From assembly GCA_030549495.1 (NCBI GenBank), contig JAUIRK010000136.1:62001-126000 (forward strand): 64,000 bases of DNA. The letters are read 5' to 3'. Positions 46,990 through 57,860 of this stretch are shown piece after piece. The notes beneath the pieces were generated by a model. It had not been told where the DNA came from and made no database searches. It was given only the letters and a program-made list of their open reading frames with translations. This DNA comes from Nectonema munidae. Lineage: Eukaryota > Nematomorpha > Nectonematoida > Nectonematidae. Within the stretch, counting starts at the first letter, position 1; the number at the start of each line of letters is the position of its first letter. The position numbers were made by a program, and so were the translations under genes.

Positions 46990-47143
46990 ATGAGATAGGA
47001 CGAACCTAAAATGAAAAAAAGACGAACTTAAAATTAAAAAGGACTAACTTAAAGTGAAAAAAGACAAACTTAAAGTGAAAAAGGACGAACTTAAAGTGAA
47101 AAAGGACGAACTTAAAGTGAAAAAAGACGAACTTAAAGTGAAA
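46990..47143 (+). repeat. 21-bp minisatellite, about seven units
   Basis: Repeated AAAAAGGACGAACTTAAAGTG with small changes; the right-hand units are most uniform. It adjoins the right arm of the long-inverted-repeat element. Confidence 0.9.
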
Positions 47144-47149
47144 ATGCTA

Positions 47150-48284
47150 TATATAAAAGAGTAAAAGCTTTCATAACAAGAATTACTTAATCCCTAAATA
47201 ATGCTGCACAAATCAAAAAAAGTAGAAGTTACCATTTATTGATATATATAAGTCATTTTTATAGCCTGTCTGGAAAAAAAACTTTTATTTATTTTATTTA
47301 CTGTTGTTTGATTTTCGAGAAATGGATATAAAATAGATTTATATAGCATAACTAAACTTACTAAATTTGAAAAAAGTATTAAATTGCTAACATAATATAT
47401 ATTATAAAAATTAAGAATAGTAAAACAGTTACTTGGATTCTAAGATTATTATCTATAGTCTAGACCTTACAAAACAAAGAAATAATTTGCAAATTTTGAA
47501 AAAAATGTAAAAAAAAAACCATTACAGAAAGATTTTTTACCTAAAATTTTCACGCAAAAGAATATATTTTCAAAAAAATAATGTTAGTTTATAAGTTGGT
47601 TTGATGCGCCACCATACATAAGCCACAAGCAATAAATACAAGTTCTATATTTTACTTATATTTATTAATACCATACTTAAATTCTGACAAAGGAAGATGT
47701 TTAAAAAAAATTAAGCTTAATGAGTTGTGTGTCTCTAGGTAGTCCGACCGGTTGATGCCTCTTAACCAGCTTATCTGGTTTGACATCAAAAAACCTTAAA
47801 CATTTTATAATAATAGAAAATAATAATTTTAATTTAAAAATGATGCATATAACTAATATTATAAGGTAATTTTACTAATATTATTTGCATTGAAACTTTT
47901 CTTAGTAATCTCGGTGGTCCACTTGGTGCTTTTCGAAGAAAACAGAAAGAGCTATCTTTATACCTTTGAATAATAATAATTTAATTTATAATATTTTATG
48001 TCAAATTTATTGGATATTAAATAAAATAAGAAGAATAAACAATTTAAACTCGTTTTTAAAATCATTGACAATTATAATCTTAAGATCTAAGTTAATTTAG
48101 AAATTGTTTTTTGAAAAGTAATACAAATTGTTTCTATGAATTTTTAAGGTGGAATATATAGAGTCCTTTTTTTTTTACCACATTTGTAAAAATTGAGGAC
48201 ATACAAATAAACCTATCATTACAACTTTTCAGTTAATTTTTTTTACATTAATTAAACTAAGAAAACCCAACATCGTTGTGTAGT
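47150..48284. other. AT-rich spacer
   Basis: No gene or mobile element recognised. Confidence 0.4.
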
Positions 48285-48288
48285 TTAA

Positions 48289-48414
48289 CCTGTTATTTAC
48301 CACAATCGACATATGTCGACTTTACAAAATTAAAATTGTCTGCTTTTAAAGCTTTTTAATACAAATCTTCTGCTTTACATTAAATATCGTCTGACTATTC
48401 TGGTCCTTAATGGG
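48289..48414. mobile_element. TTAA MITE, family B
   Basis: Flanked by TTAA at 48285-48288 and 48415-48418. Centre contains the palindrome GTCGACATATGTCGAC-like (CGACATATGTCG). Inverted relative of 12349-12453. Confidence 0.8.
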
Positions 48415-48879
48415 TTAAAGACATAATTTAATCCTTTCTAAGGTAAAATAAATATTGAGAAGATTTCATTCTTTATAGAAATACTTTCTTATTGATAACC
48501 ATCAATACCTATAGTTCATTTTTCTCTTCATCTCCATCTTCATTTGAACTTTTCTCTACTTATCTAAATGGTACTTTTTAATATTGTTATCCCGGCAATT
48601 TTGTGAAAACAAAGAAGTACTTTGCTCTAATGTATTTATTTTGAATTAATTGCAAGTAACTTATGTCTGAGGTGATTTTTTTGTCTAATTTATGTGATAA
48701 ATGTGACTACTCTAAAACGTATGTATGTAGAGAATAGAGTAATTATATTAGAAGTTAGTTTACTTAATTTTTTAGTTAACTTCATGAGGCAACATTCAAT
48801 AGTCTGATACTTCGTTTTAATGCCACTATAACATAGAGATCATAAAAATAGAATATTTCCATCCCTTCTCAAAAACACA

Positions 48880-49140
48880 CTGATTTTATTATATCAAATC
48901 AAAGATGCAGTAAAATTTATTATAAAAAATTATCAAATTAAGTTCACTAGAAAATCTAGCCATATTACAGTAATGTGTAATTGAATGAATATTCGAAAAC
49001 ACAATGATTTTTACATCGTTGCCTCCCTATTGTTATTATATCAAATCATACGCGGTGCAAATTTTATTTTCAGATAATATTTTATTAAACACAAAGGAAA
49101 ATTTTAGTACATGTTAGTAATATGTAATTAATAAAAATAT
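48880..49140 (+). repeat. Dispersed satellite-like repeat, copy 2
   Basis: Contains two diverged units: the phrases ATTATATCAAATCA and GAAAATCTAGCCATATTACAG, TAATGTGTAATTGAATG recur partly at both 48890-48980 and 49040-49130. Inverted relative of 17225-17420. Confidence 0.6.
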
Positions 49141-50325
49141 GACTAGTTATCGGACATCTTCCTTTCGTGCATTCGGAAAATACGGAACATTTCATTTTTT
49201 TATGTAATGCACACTCCAGTGAAGACATTTTTTCGACTATAACCTAATGTCATGTGTCACAGAAATATCCAATATCTATCATTATTTAAAATAAGGTGTT
49301 ATTATTCATTAACTCAGTAAGTTGAGTTAAATTTTAACTGAACAACGTTTCGCTTGAATCATAACACACCGAAGAAATTTGCCTAGATACTATGTATTTA
49401 AATGTACCATTTTTCATCTACAAAATGAATTACCTTTTCATTATTGGAAACATTTAAAATTTTGATTATATATTCTAAGTGTGAACAATTAAATTTGTGT
49501 TAAACTTTCAAGTCATTCAAAATATAGACCAAAAAGTTATTAACATGTGAATACACATTTTAAATGACTTAGGAATTTAAATCTACTCACATTTTGATAC
49601 GATTTTTGACTGAGTGTTTTTTTTTTATAAAATTCAAAGTAGATTATTTGATTTCATGGGACACAACATGAAAAGGTTAAAATAAATATTAAAAATTAAA
49701 CAAAAATGTTATATAATTAATTCAAGATGAAGTAATTTCAAAAATATTTTTAACAAAATATTAACCCTATTTCAAATAAATTGATTTATACAGAAAAATT
49801 TTACTTTATTGACAACCTATAAAAAATTAAAATTAAAAAATAAAATTATTTAATATATTAGTTCTTCAACCAATCTCAAAAACGTTAATTAAAAAATTGA
49901 CTTTGTTTACTTTGTGTCTCCTGCTTACACGGCTACCTGTTCTATATGTATTCAACTTGAGCAACAGTAAAATCCCTTTTTAATTTTGAATTTATAGGAA
50001 AAAGATATGCACTAACAAGAATTTCATTTTAAGTTCTCTTTCTTCTTGAAAAATAAAAAAATTGTATTAAACTTTTGGCAAACTCTGTTATTTTTTGAAG
50101 AGTAACGAATTTTTCAAATTCTGTAATATGTATAAGTGTATTGAATATTTTATATTACTGAGATTTATGAAAAAGATTTAAATCCCTGTTGCGTGTATTT
50201 TATTCAGAAATTTTCTGGATCCTGAGAAATAATACTTGATTGTGATAAATTAGCTTATAAGTTGAGCGAAATTAAATCCGATTTGAGCGGTGTCGCAAGT
50301 TAAAGAAAGTAGTTGATTAAATGCT
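49141..50325. other. AT-rich spacer
   Basis: No gene recognised. It ends at the poly(A) signal of the 8-cysteine gene. Confidence 0.4.
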
Positions 50326-50331
50326 TTTATT
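50326..50331 (-). promoter_or_regulatory. Poly(A) signal of the 8-Cys gene
   Basis: AATAAA on the minus strand, 56 bases beyond the TAA stop at 50387-50389. Confidence 0.55.
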
Positions 50332-50386
50332 GTTTAAAACGAAACAAAAATGAAGATGTTAAAAGAAAAAGTAGGCTATATTTTTG

Positions 50387-50797
50387 TTAAGCGCTAAACA
50401 TTAGGGATTTTTGCCTTTTTTGGCAACGATTCATAATATTCAAATAATTTAAATGACTCCATCTTTTGCACCTTAACTTCTTGTCGCCTCGTCTACTTCT
50501 TCCCTCCATTTGAATGGGCCATCGAAGGATATTGAAGCCATACTTTTCGTTGTAGTCATCGTCATCATCGTACTCACTGCGTGTATGTCCAAACTTTTGA
50601 CGGTAACATTTGCACAAAACCATACACCGGCTGTTGTCCTCATCTTGGAAAGAATTCATATCTTGGCACGGACTTTTTATATTGGAATCTGGATAGTTGT
50701 ATTCAGGATCAAAATTTCTAATGCATATATTGAACATTGGATGCTTTGTGTACGGGGTTTGACAAAAAGGAAACGAATGCCTCGGTGTTAAAAGAAT
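50387..50797 (-). CDS. Putative secreted 8-Cys protein, exon 2
   Basis: Exon 2 follows the acceptor TTTTTATATACTTTAG and encodes 136 residues to TAA. Joined to exon 1 it gives a 145-residue protein whose first 17 residues (MIFLLLSVAILLTPRHS) look like a signal peptide. Cysteines fall at 21, 34, 53, 67, 71, 73, 119 and 134; the C-x3-C-x-C cluster is at 67-73 and five Asp lie at 86-90. There is a basic GRSRRGDKK at 108-116 that could be a cleavage site. I do not recognise the family: a cystine-stabilised hormone, growth factor or other secreted factor is possible, but nothing fixes a function. Codon use and composition differ clearly from the AT-rich surroundings, and a poly(A) signal follows. 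Confidence 0.55.
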   Translation of the reverse strand: MLLTPRHSFPFCQTPYTKHPMFNICIRNFDPEYNYPDSNIKSPCQDMNSFQDEDNSRCMVLCKCYRQKFGHTRSEYDDDDDYNEKYGFNILRWPIQMEGRSRRGDKKLRCKRWSHLNYLNIMNRCQKRQKSLMFSA

Positions 50798-51525
50798 CTA
50801 AAGTATATAAAAATGTATGTTACTTATTGATAAATGGTTTATAGGCTTTTAAAGTTTTTGATCAATGTTAAGCAATTTTACCATATATCACGTTTTTAAG
50901 AATTTGTTAATTTCTTAAAACAACGAAAATTAAGAAATGATAATTAAGTATAATAAAAAGTTTAGAAAATATGATTTGCCGCCTAGAATTTGCAATTTTG
51001 ACCTATTTTAAAGAAACTACCCTTATTTTGGGAATGACTGATATTCACGATTAAAAAATCGACGAAGAGTTAGAACAAAGGAGTATTCAAAATATATTTA
51101 TTATTGTAAAGTTATGAATCTTTTTATTGAAACACTAGAATTTTTTCGATTGCATATTATCGTGATAGCTTCACTTCAAGAATATAATGATGATCCGTTG
51201 ACTAAGCATTTTTTGACTTTGCCATGAAATTTTAGTGTCAAGATAGGCCTTCCACAACTTTTGCCAACTAATAATTAAAAAGCTTTGTTTTTCATTCTCT
51301 CCATTTGATGCGTTAAAGTGCAAGAAAAATTTTTCAAAAATAATTCATCAAGCAATGTTGGAAGTTTTTTTGATCTTTTTAAAGCAGAAAACTAGAGCTG
51401 AAAAGCAGAGTTCTTGTATTTGAATCGTAGTCTTACAAATGATTAATACCATTTTATCTGTAACGAAGAATTATGTAAAACAAACCATTTAGCATCTTCG
51501 ACTTTTTTTGCTACTTAATAGGGGA

Positions 51526-51645
51526 GGGGCATGAGTAAGGTTGGTTAGATACTGGCTTTCGATAACTTAAGGTCTTGGGTTCGATACAGCATAAAGCCTG
51601 CTTTCCTCATTATTCGATACAAGTGGCTTAATCTTTACTTATAAG
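51526..51645 (+). repeat. tRNA-derived SINE, in the intron
   Basis: GGTTGGTTAGATACTGG (A-box region), GGTCTTGGGTTCGATAC (B-box region), then CATTATTCGATACAAGTGG. Shares the head with 63209-63348; the 3' end differs. It sits in the intron of the 8-Cys gene. Confidence 0.7.
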
Positions 51646-53352
51646 GATAGCATATATCATAAAATGGGGCTTGGAGGCGAGAGCCTTGCTTTCCAAAGTT
51701 GAAATTTAAATTAAAAAATGGAATATATTAGTTAAATGATTTTGGGTCTTAACTAAACAAATCTTAGTTGAAGTTTTTGGCAGTTAATTTTACCATTTTC
51801 TTCATAAACAACAAATACTCTAACACTTGAAAAGCCCTGGGGTGGCGTAGAACCACTAGCCCATTTCATGCGCATTTTTTATTTAAAAGCTAAATTATTT
51901 GCAAGGTGAAAGGTTTTCAGACAATAAATATCTTTGAGCATTTAATTTTAATTTTGGGAATTAAATAATTCAATTTTTTGCCTTGATGGTCTAAGCTTAA
52001 ATAGTTTAATATAATAAATAGTTTAAGCTTTCATAGAGTTCAATAAAGTCTTTATGTTTCAAGGTAAAATAAAGTTTTGTATCTATTTTATAGCAAATTA
52101 AAATTTTTTTTATTGTCTTTATTAATTTTAATGTTGTGTTGGCTTTTCTAGTGTTTTAAAGAAAATAAATTCAAAAATTAAAATGTCTTTCCAGAGTAAG
52201 AGCTAAAATGAAGGAAAATGCCATTGTGTCTCCTACAAAAAAACCATTTTTTGAGTTCCGAAAATATTTTGCATAAAAATGGTCACCACCTGAAAGTTTT
52301 TTTTCCTAAAACAAAAATTGCAAAACTAAAACGGTCTTTTCAATTATCAAGGCTGAAATAGTTTCCTGAACTAACTAAGCTTGACTGTAAACTTCAATAA
52401 CTCTTTGTAAGGGGTAATAGCATGTCTGTAAAGAAAATTCTTTATATCGGCTTTCGGTGCATGCCTGAAAAGTTACATTTCAGCGGGGATGAATGAATTG
52501 GCGTACTGATGATGAAAAGTTTAGTCCCGTGAAGAAGCTATTGAAATAGTATTTTTCCTTTCCCTTGTTCATCACAAAATAATCTTAGTAGATACAAATA
52601 TCATTAAATAAGTGTGGTAAATTCTTTTGGCCCAGAGACATTTTTTCCAATAGTGCACAGAAAAGCTACTGTTGTAAGTTTGATAATTTCGACATATTAT
52701 ATATTATGGTGGGTCTAAACCCCTCTCTTCTCGCCCGCTCTTTATCGACGGGTCTCTATCACATCGAATCTTAGAAAATAAACTAAGTTTAAAATTAAAT
52801 TTTCATTTATTTTTGTCGTTTTGAAAAGCATCAACAATTTTTGCATTAAATGTAATTTTTTGTTTACATTAATGATAAGTTATACTAAAATTAAAAAAAT
52901 TTCATGGTCCAAGAAAAATGTGTATCAATTTTTGACACACGTGTATAGAAAGAGGAAGTGCAAAATTCTTTTGCTTAACAACCTTTTTAACTTTAAGATC
53001 GGAGGGCCGAAAAGGGCTTGCTGCGCCCTTACATCCCAGTTGGCATAGAGGTTAAAAAAAAACTGAAAATAAAGTTTATGCCAAAATTATTAATAAACTT
53101 TTTTTTAACTAAAACAAAATTGCATATATGAGTACATTTTTGTACATTGAAAAAATAGTAGTGGCGAATATTAAAATTATTAGTTAAAAATATTTGTAAG
53201 TAACTTCATTTTCAAAATTCAAATTTTTCCAATTTCTTTGTCTTTAAATATTTTAAAAAGTAGCATAATTTGTAAAATGTAGAACAAAAGTACACCAATA
53301 TTGATTGTAACACCTCTCAAATTATTAAAAGTAAAAAGTGTTTAAAACTTAC

Positions 53353-53379
53353 CGCAACACTAAGTAGAAGGAAAATCAT
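53353..53379 (-). CDS. Putative secreted 8-Cys protein, exon 1
   Basis: ATG at 53379-53377 starts nine codons, MIFLLLSVA, ending at a strong donor GCG|GTAAGT (53352-53347). The phase is zero, as is that of exon 2, and the join completes a hydrophobic signal-peptide core (IFLLLSVAILL). A TATA box lies upstream at the right distance. The intron would be 2555 bp. The short exon could be chance; the agreement of start, donor, phase, hydrophobicity and TATA box is what supports it. Confidence 0.5.
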
Positions 53380-53417
53380 CTTAGAAAGAGTTGAAGATAA
53401 CTTCTAAAAGTGAAAAA

Positions 53418-53425
53418 TATTTATA
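53418..53425 (-). promoter_or_regulatory. TATA box of the 8-Cys gene
   Basis: TATAAATA on the minus strand, with an initiator-like TTCAACT about 33 bases downstream and the ATG some 14 bases after that. Confidence 0.45.
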
Positions 53426-53429
53426 TATC

Positions 53430-54715
53430 AAAGGAGATGCTAATTGTAAATCGAGTGGCCATGTTGTTTTAATACTCAATACTTTAAGTTAAAATAACAA
53501 AAAGAAGAGAGAAAATAAAAGCCCTTTTCTTGTCTCTCTAAAATGTACTATATTTGTGTTAAGATAACACAAAACTTGAGACACTTTTGTTTAAATTTGT
53601 CTGGTTCTTTGTATCAGATATGAGTATTTTCAGTGAAGGCAGAATGCTTGTATTTTTTTCTGTCTGTATATATAAGTGCGAGTTATTATTATTTTAGATA
53701 TTTTTGCCTCTTTTTGTGCTCATGAAAACACCGTGAACATAGGATTTTTTGTGATTTCTAAACTTACCTTCTTTTCTAACGTTTAGTTTTTCTAAGTTCT
53801 TCCTTTTTCGTAGAAAGAGATTTAAAAACAAAATCATCGTCACGAGAGGTATACATGTAGGCGGCAAAGATAGAGTGTCGAAAGTGATTGCACATACTTA
53901 CTTTATTTTGTTGAACAAGGAACACGGCAAAATTGTACTTTTTGTTGGCTGATATAATTGGTCAAACCGACTTTTCATCTAACCAACCCCCTCTCCATAA
54001 CGATTGAGTTCTACGACAATTGCTCCTATACGACAATCGGATGAATGTCCAAAGCTAAGTTATAACTCTACTCTAGTTAACTCTAACATTAATCTTAAAA
54101 CAAATTCACCGAATTGTCTCATTTGACCAATTGTCGCATTCACCCAATTGTCACATTCTACCAATTGGCGTGCACCGCATTGAACATACCTCCACCATCT
54201 CCCACTCTTATTCAAATAATTTAAATATATATATTAAATATATGAATCTATTTCTTAATCTAAATTGGAATAAAAATAAATTATCAAAATATTTAGGACT
54301 TGAGCCGTGTCATCTTTATATATATCAGAAGAAAATTTTACTTATAAAGTTTTCATGGATAAGTAGTAAGTGTGAAATTTTGTTCGATTGTGTAAGAAAA
54401 TGGAAAATAAATTTTAGGGAATCGGATGTGAAAGGAATACTTTATTTGAAAAAAACACCATATATTTGGAACGTCTATAAAATAAAAGAATGACGATGAA
54501 GATTCCATCATAAAAGGTAGTGAAAGTTGTATGTGATAATTGATAAGTGGGGCAAAGGCGTATCCAGAGGAGGTGTTCGGAGTTAAAAAATTTGTTTTGA
54601 AACCTAAAAATTGTCAATAACATTGTAAAATAGAAATAATTTTGCATCTAAATTTTCAACAGTAAGTCTGACAAAAATGTCATCATTTGTTTTTTTAATA
54701 AATATAGTATTTAAC
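53430..54715. other. AT-rich spacer with CAATTGTC repeats
   Basis: At 54111-54172 the motif CAATTGTC(G/A)CATTC(A/T)ACC repeats three times; related ACAATTG and AAATTGTC motifs lie at 54010-54040 and in the 42-bp repeat element at 37454. Otherwise nothing recognised. A plus-strand open frame at 54131-54493 begins inside this repeat and is probably chance. Confidence 0.35.
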
Positions 54716-54723
54716 TTTTGTTA

Positions 54724-55566
54724 CAGGGGCGGATCTAGAAATTGGTATTAGGGGGCGGGTTTTACTAAACTAGAACTCAATTTGAAGCATATAAATTTAA
54801 GCTTTATCAAAATTTTTAAGCTATTTTTATCTTATTTTGGGTAATAGTTTAATAAAAAGCGAAAATTGACTTTTTATCATAAAACTTAGAGTATCATAAT
54901 AATATATCAAAAAATTATAAGTTTATTATAAGAAAGTTACTAGATTAAGAACTAAGAGAGTTAAGGAGCCTCATCCGTCTAGGGCACTTTTTAGGTGTCA
55001 ATATCCAAAATATCTGTGAACAAAAAGAAAAATGAGAGCATTAAAACGATCCCCATTCATTGAACTGCGAAGTGAATTGATGTGGTAAAACTTGATGTGT
55101 TTAAATAAAAAATTTAAGAAAATGTTTTTAGCGCAGAAATTAAAACACCAGCATCTGCTCTTGGTATTGTATTTTCCTCTTCACCACTTAACTTTTCTAA
55201 AGCAAATAAAATTTTTGAAAATTCTTTTTTAACCACACTTATCGCTTCTTTTTTTGCACTTCATCCGGTTTCAATTAAGCGTTTCACACTTTTGACAGTT
55301 ACTGAGGTCAAAATATTCCTACGGTGGGTTAATGAAGAGAAAAGTTTTAAGCATCCAAAAAAAGTAACAGAGGTAAGAGCAACAGAAGCTGCATGAACAC
55401 ACGTCAGATTCAGTGAGTGATTTAAACTGCTTTCTGGTCTATTTTTTGATACGTCACCTGTCCTCTACAATTTTGAATATCAATTCAGTCTTTTTCCAAA
55501 CCTTCTAAAATATTTGATGTAATTTTTTCATAAGTTTTACTTGTGAAATGTCAGGAGTATTGTAAA
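54724..55566 (-). mobile_element. hAT (ZMYM1-like, TTF type) remnant
   Basis: The left end begins CAGGGGCGGATCTAGAAATT, typical of a hAT end. Read on the minus strand (55560 to 55120), LEGLEKD.IDIQNCRGQVTY, then an AHSLNL-type region now in several frames, TVKSVKRLIETG-like and KKNFQKFYLL.KLSGEEENT segments follow the ZMYM1/TTF-type hAT transposase order ('DIQNCRGQ.YDNASNMSG', 'VKRL.ETRWSA', 'LS.EEEN'). It is broken by many stops. The MITE at 55567 interrupts it, and the right end was not found. Confidence 0.6.
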
Positions 55567-56048
55567 CAGTAACTTAGCCAAAAATTTATATTTGGAGAGG
55601 CCAAATGGGGCACTAATATACATGCTTACCTACTCGCTTTGTCTAAAAGTAAAGCATCAACTGCTGCTTATAACAACTCTTCTCTTTGTATTTATAAGCT
55701 CCTTTCTCTACTTGTGTCCTATTCTTTGTTAAGGTTTAGATTTTATCATGCTTAATATTTCTTATCTTCGTTTCTCATAACAAAGAGCAATTTCTTATTG
55801 TAAATTTGCTTTCTTATTACAGGTAGAAGGTCCATCTTACAAAATCAACAGTTTGATCGTTACCGTCAATGATATCAATAATTTTTCTATATTTGGATTT
55901 TATTTGCTTTATATTGTTCGTATAAGCCCATTGTCAAAAATTAATTTATTATTTCATTTTAATTTGTAAATTTCAATTTTTTGATGGTGGGGCTCATAAC
56001 TTAGATGGAGGGGCCAGGCCCCAAGTGCCCCATATGGCTACGTGGCTG
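55567..56048. mobile_element. hAT MITE with perfect TSD
   Basis: Left CAGTAACTTAGCCA, right reverse-complement CAGCCACGTAGCCA. Both flanks read ATTGTAAA (55559-55566, 56049-56056). Same family as 38280-38477 but longer. Inserted in the ZMYM-type hAT. Confidence 0.85.
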
Positions 56049-56659
56049 ATTGTAAATATCATAGAAAAGTACTGCTATCAAAATCTGTAAGAATAAAAAA
56101 CAAATGATAAATAAAATTTCATATTTTAACATATACAAAACACATCATTGTAAAATAGTTAAGACTAGGCATGGTTTTGTGTTTCAAACCAAACGAGAAT
56201 AAACCTAGTTGAGCGACGCAATGAAAATTGTTCGATGAAAATGAGTGTATATTACACTAAAATAAGACAAAACATGTAAATCAAAACATCATTATGAATA
56301 GATTTAACATTTAAAAAGAGCTAAAAATGTCGAGTTATACTAATTTCAACATTGATTAGTAATTATTATAATTTTTATCTCATATTCCGGTTTTCCAGTT
56401 CTTGTTTGTATATGTACTGATTTTATTTCTTTATCATTTAATTTTGTGTTCGTTGTTTAACGTAAGTTGATAAAATCGTACTCAATGTTTAAAATAATTT
56501 CATTTTTTGAGATTTGAAAAACTGTTATCTTCCAAAACCTCAAGAGGTGAGACGGGAGACCACCCCTCATACTTTTTCCTCACTATCTTCCGAAACCTCA
56601 AAGAACAAGGCGTGTGACAACCCGTCATAATTTGTATTCATTATAGTGAATAACATATT

Positions 56660-57500
56660 AATACCATATTTTCAGATTTTATAGTGAATTTGATTTGATA
56701 CTTTTATATAATAAAGTTTGCTCAGTGCTTAATTTGAAATAATAAAAATATAGAGACAACGTGGTAAAAATCCTTGTGTTTTTATTAAATATTTTTTCTA
56801 TAACACAGGGCCGTATTAAGGGAGAGGGCAATTGCCCGGGGGCGCCATTTCATTGCCACTGACATCAACGCAGAAGAGCTTGAGATGGAAATTGAGGACA
56901 TTCAAATGTTTTTGAAACCTCGGAAGGAAAAACCGGCAAACGCTATGGAGTTGCTTGGTTTCCTGTCCTCGCACCCAGGACTCTGTCCGAATCTACAAAT
57001 GGCTCTGAGGATCATGCTGACAATTGGAACTTCTATTGCATCCTGTGAAAGGTCATTCAGCAAGCTAAAACTTATTAAGCCCTACCTAAGGAGCACTATG
57101 GACCAAGCCCGCCTCCAAAGTCTGGCTCTTATGAGCATTGAGAAAGAAGTTCTCGATTGTGTTGATTTTGACGAAGTCATTGATAATTTTGCTGCTGCTA
57201 AAACACGAAAAATGAACATCTAATGGAGACTGTCTTCGACTCAGTCAGTATATATCTGAATTATGTGGCTTAATAAAAATGTGAGCATTTTTTTTCTAAC
57301 TTTTTAAGCCTTTGCCCTGGGGCGCCACGATCCCTCGATACGGCCATGCTACAGTATAGCTAGACTTTCCATGTATTTAATTTGATACTTATTTATGATA
57401 AATTTTCTCACTGTTTGATGGGAGACAACGTGGTGACAGTCATTATCTTTTTGAAAATTTATTCAACTACATTATTTCTACGATATATCTTGATTTTGCT
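56660..57500 (-). repeat. Dispersed satellite-like repeat, copy 3, split by a hAT
   Basis: Two related units, TTTGATACTTTTATATAATAAA ... GAGACAACGTGGTAAAAATC at 56690-56780 and TTTGATACTTATTTATGATAAA ... GAGACAACGTGGTGACAGTC at 57385-57445. They match the reverse complement of 48880-49140. The hAT 56806-57348 lies between them. Confidence 0.65.
56806..57348 (+). mobile_element. Short hAT derivative with intact C-terminal domain
   Basis: Ends CAGGGCCGTATTAAGGGA and (reverse complement) CATGGCCGTATCGAGGGA; flanks CTATAACA (56798-56805) and CTACAGTA (57349-57356), 5 of 8 alike. The 543-bp element keeps a 112-codon open frame (56885-57223) of the hAT dimerisation domain (MALRIMLTIGTSIASCERSF, SKLKLIKPYLRSTM, ALMSIEKEVLD). 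The rest of the transposase is deleted, so it can move only with help from elsewhere. The preceding N-terminal bases run in frame from the TIR side (TDINAEELEME). Confidence 0.8.
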
Positions 57501-57860
57501 TGGTATAAAACATATTTCATGCAAAATTTGAATAAATATTTTGTAAACAATTTTTAGACGTAAACCGTAAATTTCATTGACATTTTCAGAAAAAAAGGCA
57601 ATTAGGATTTAGTATAAGACACATATTTTATGTAAAATTTGAATGAATGATTTATTAGATTGAAATTTTCTAAAAAGTGGCAATTATTGATAAAATAAAA
57701 TACAAGTGTTTTGCGTTCAAAACTCTATATAAATATAAATTTTCAAAGGAGTATCTAATATAGACATTAAGTTATAGGGTTGACTAAATATAATATCAAA
57801 ATTTTGTCGAAAAATTTTAATTTTTGATTTTGATCGATATTTTCGACATAAAATCCAACT
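57500..57860 (+). repeat. Single-copy relative of the 151-bp array and its flank
   Basis: GTATAAAACATATTTCATG, AAATTTGAATAAATATTTT and TTTAGACGTAAACCG match array units; TTTTGCGTTCAAAACTCTATATAA to ATTTTCGACATAAAATCCAACTA matches 25890-26050. Confidence 0.75.

Noticed and set aside
54131-54493. 120-codon plus-strand open frame
   Set aside because: Begins in the CAATTGTC repeats and continues into AT-rich sequence without family features.
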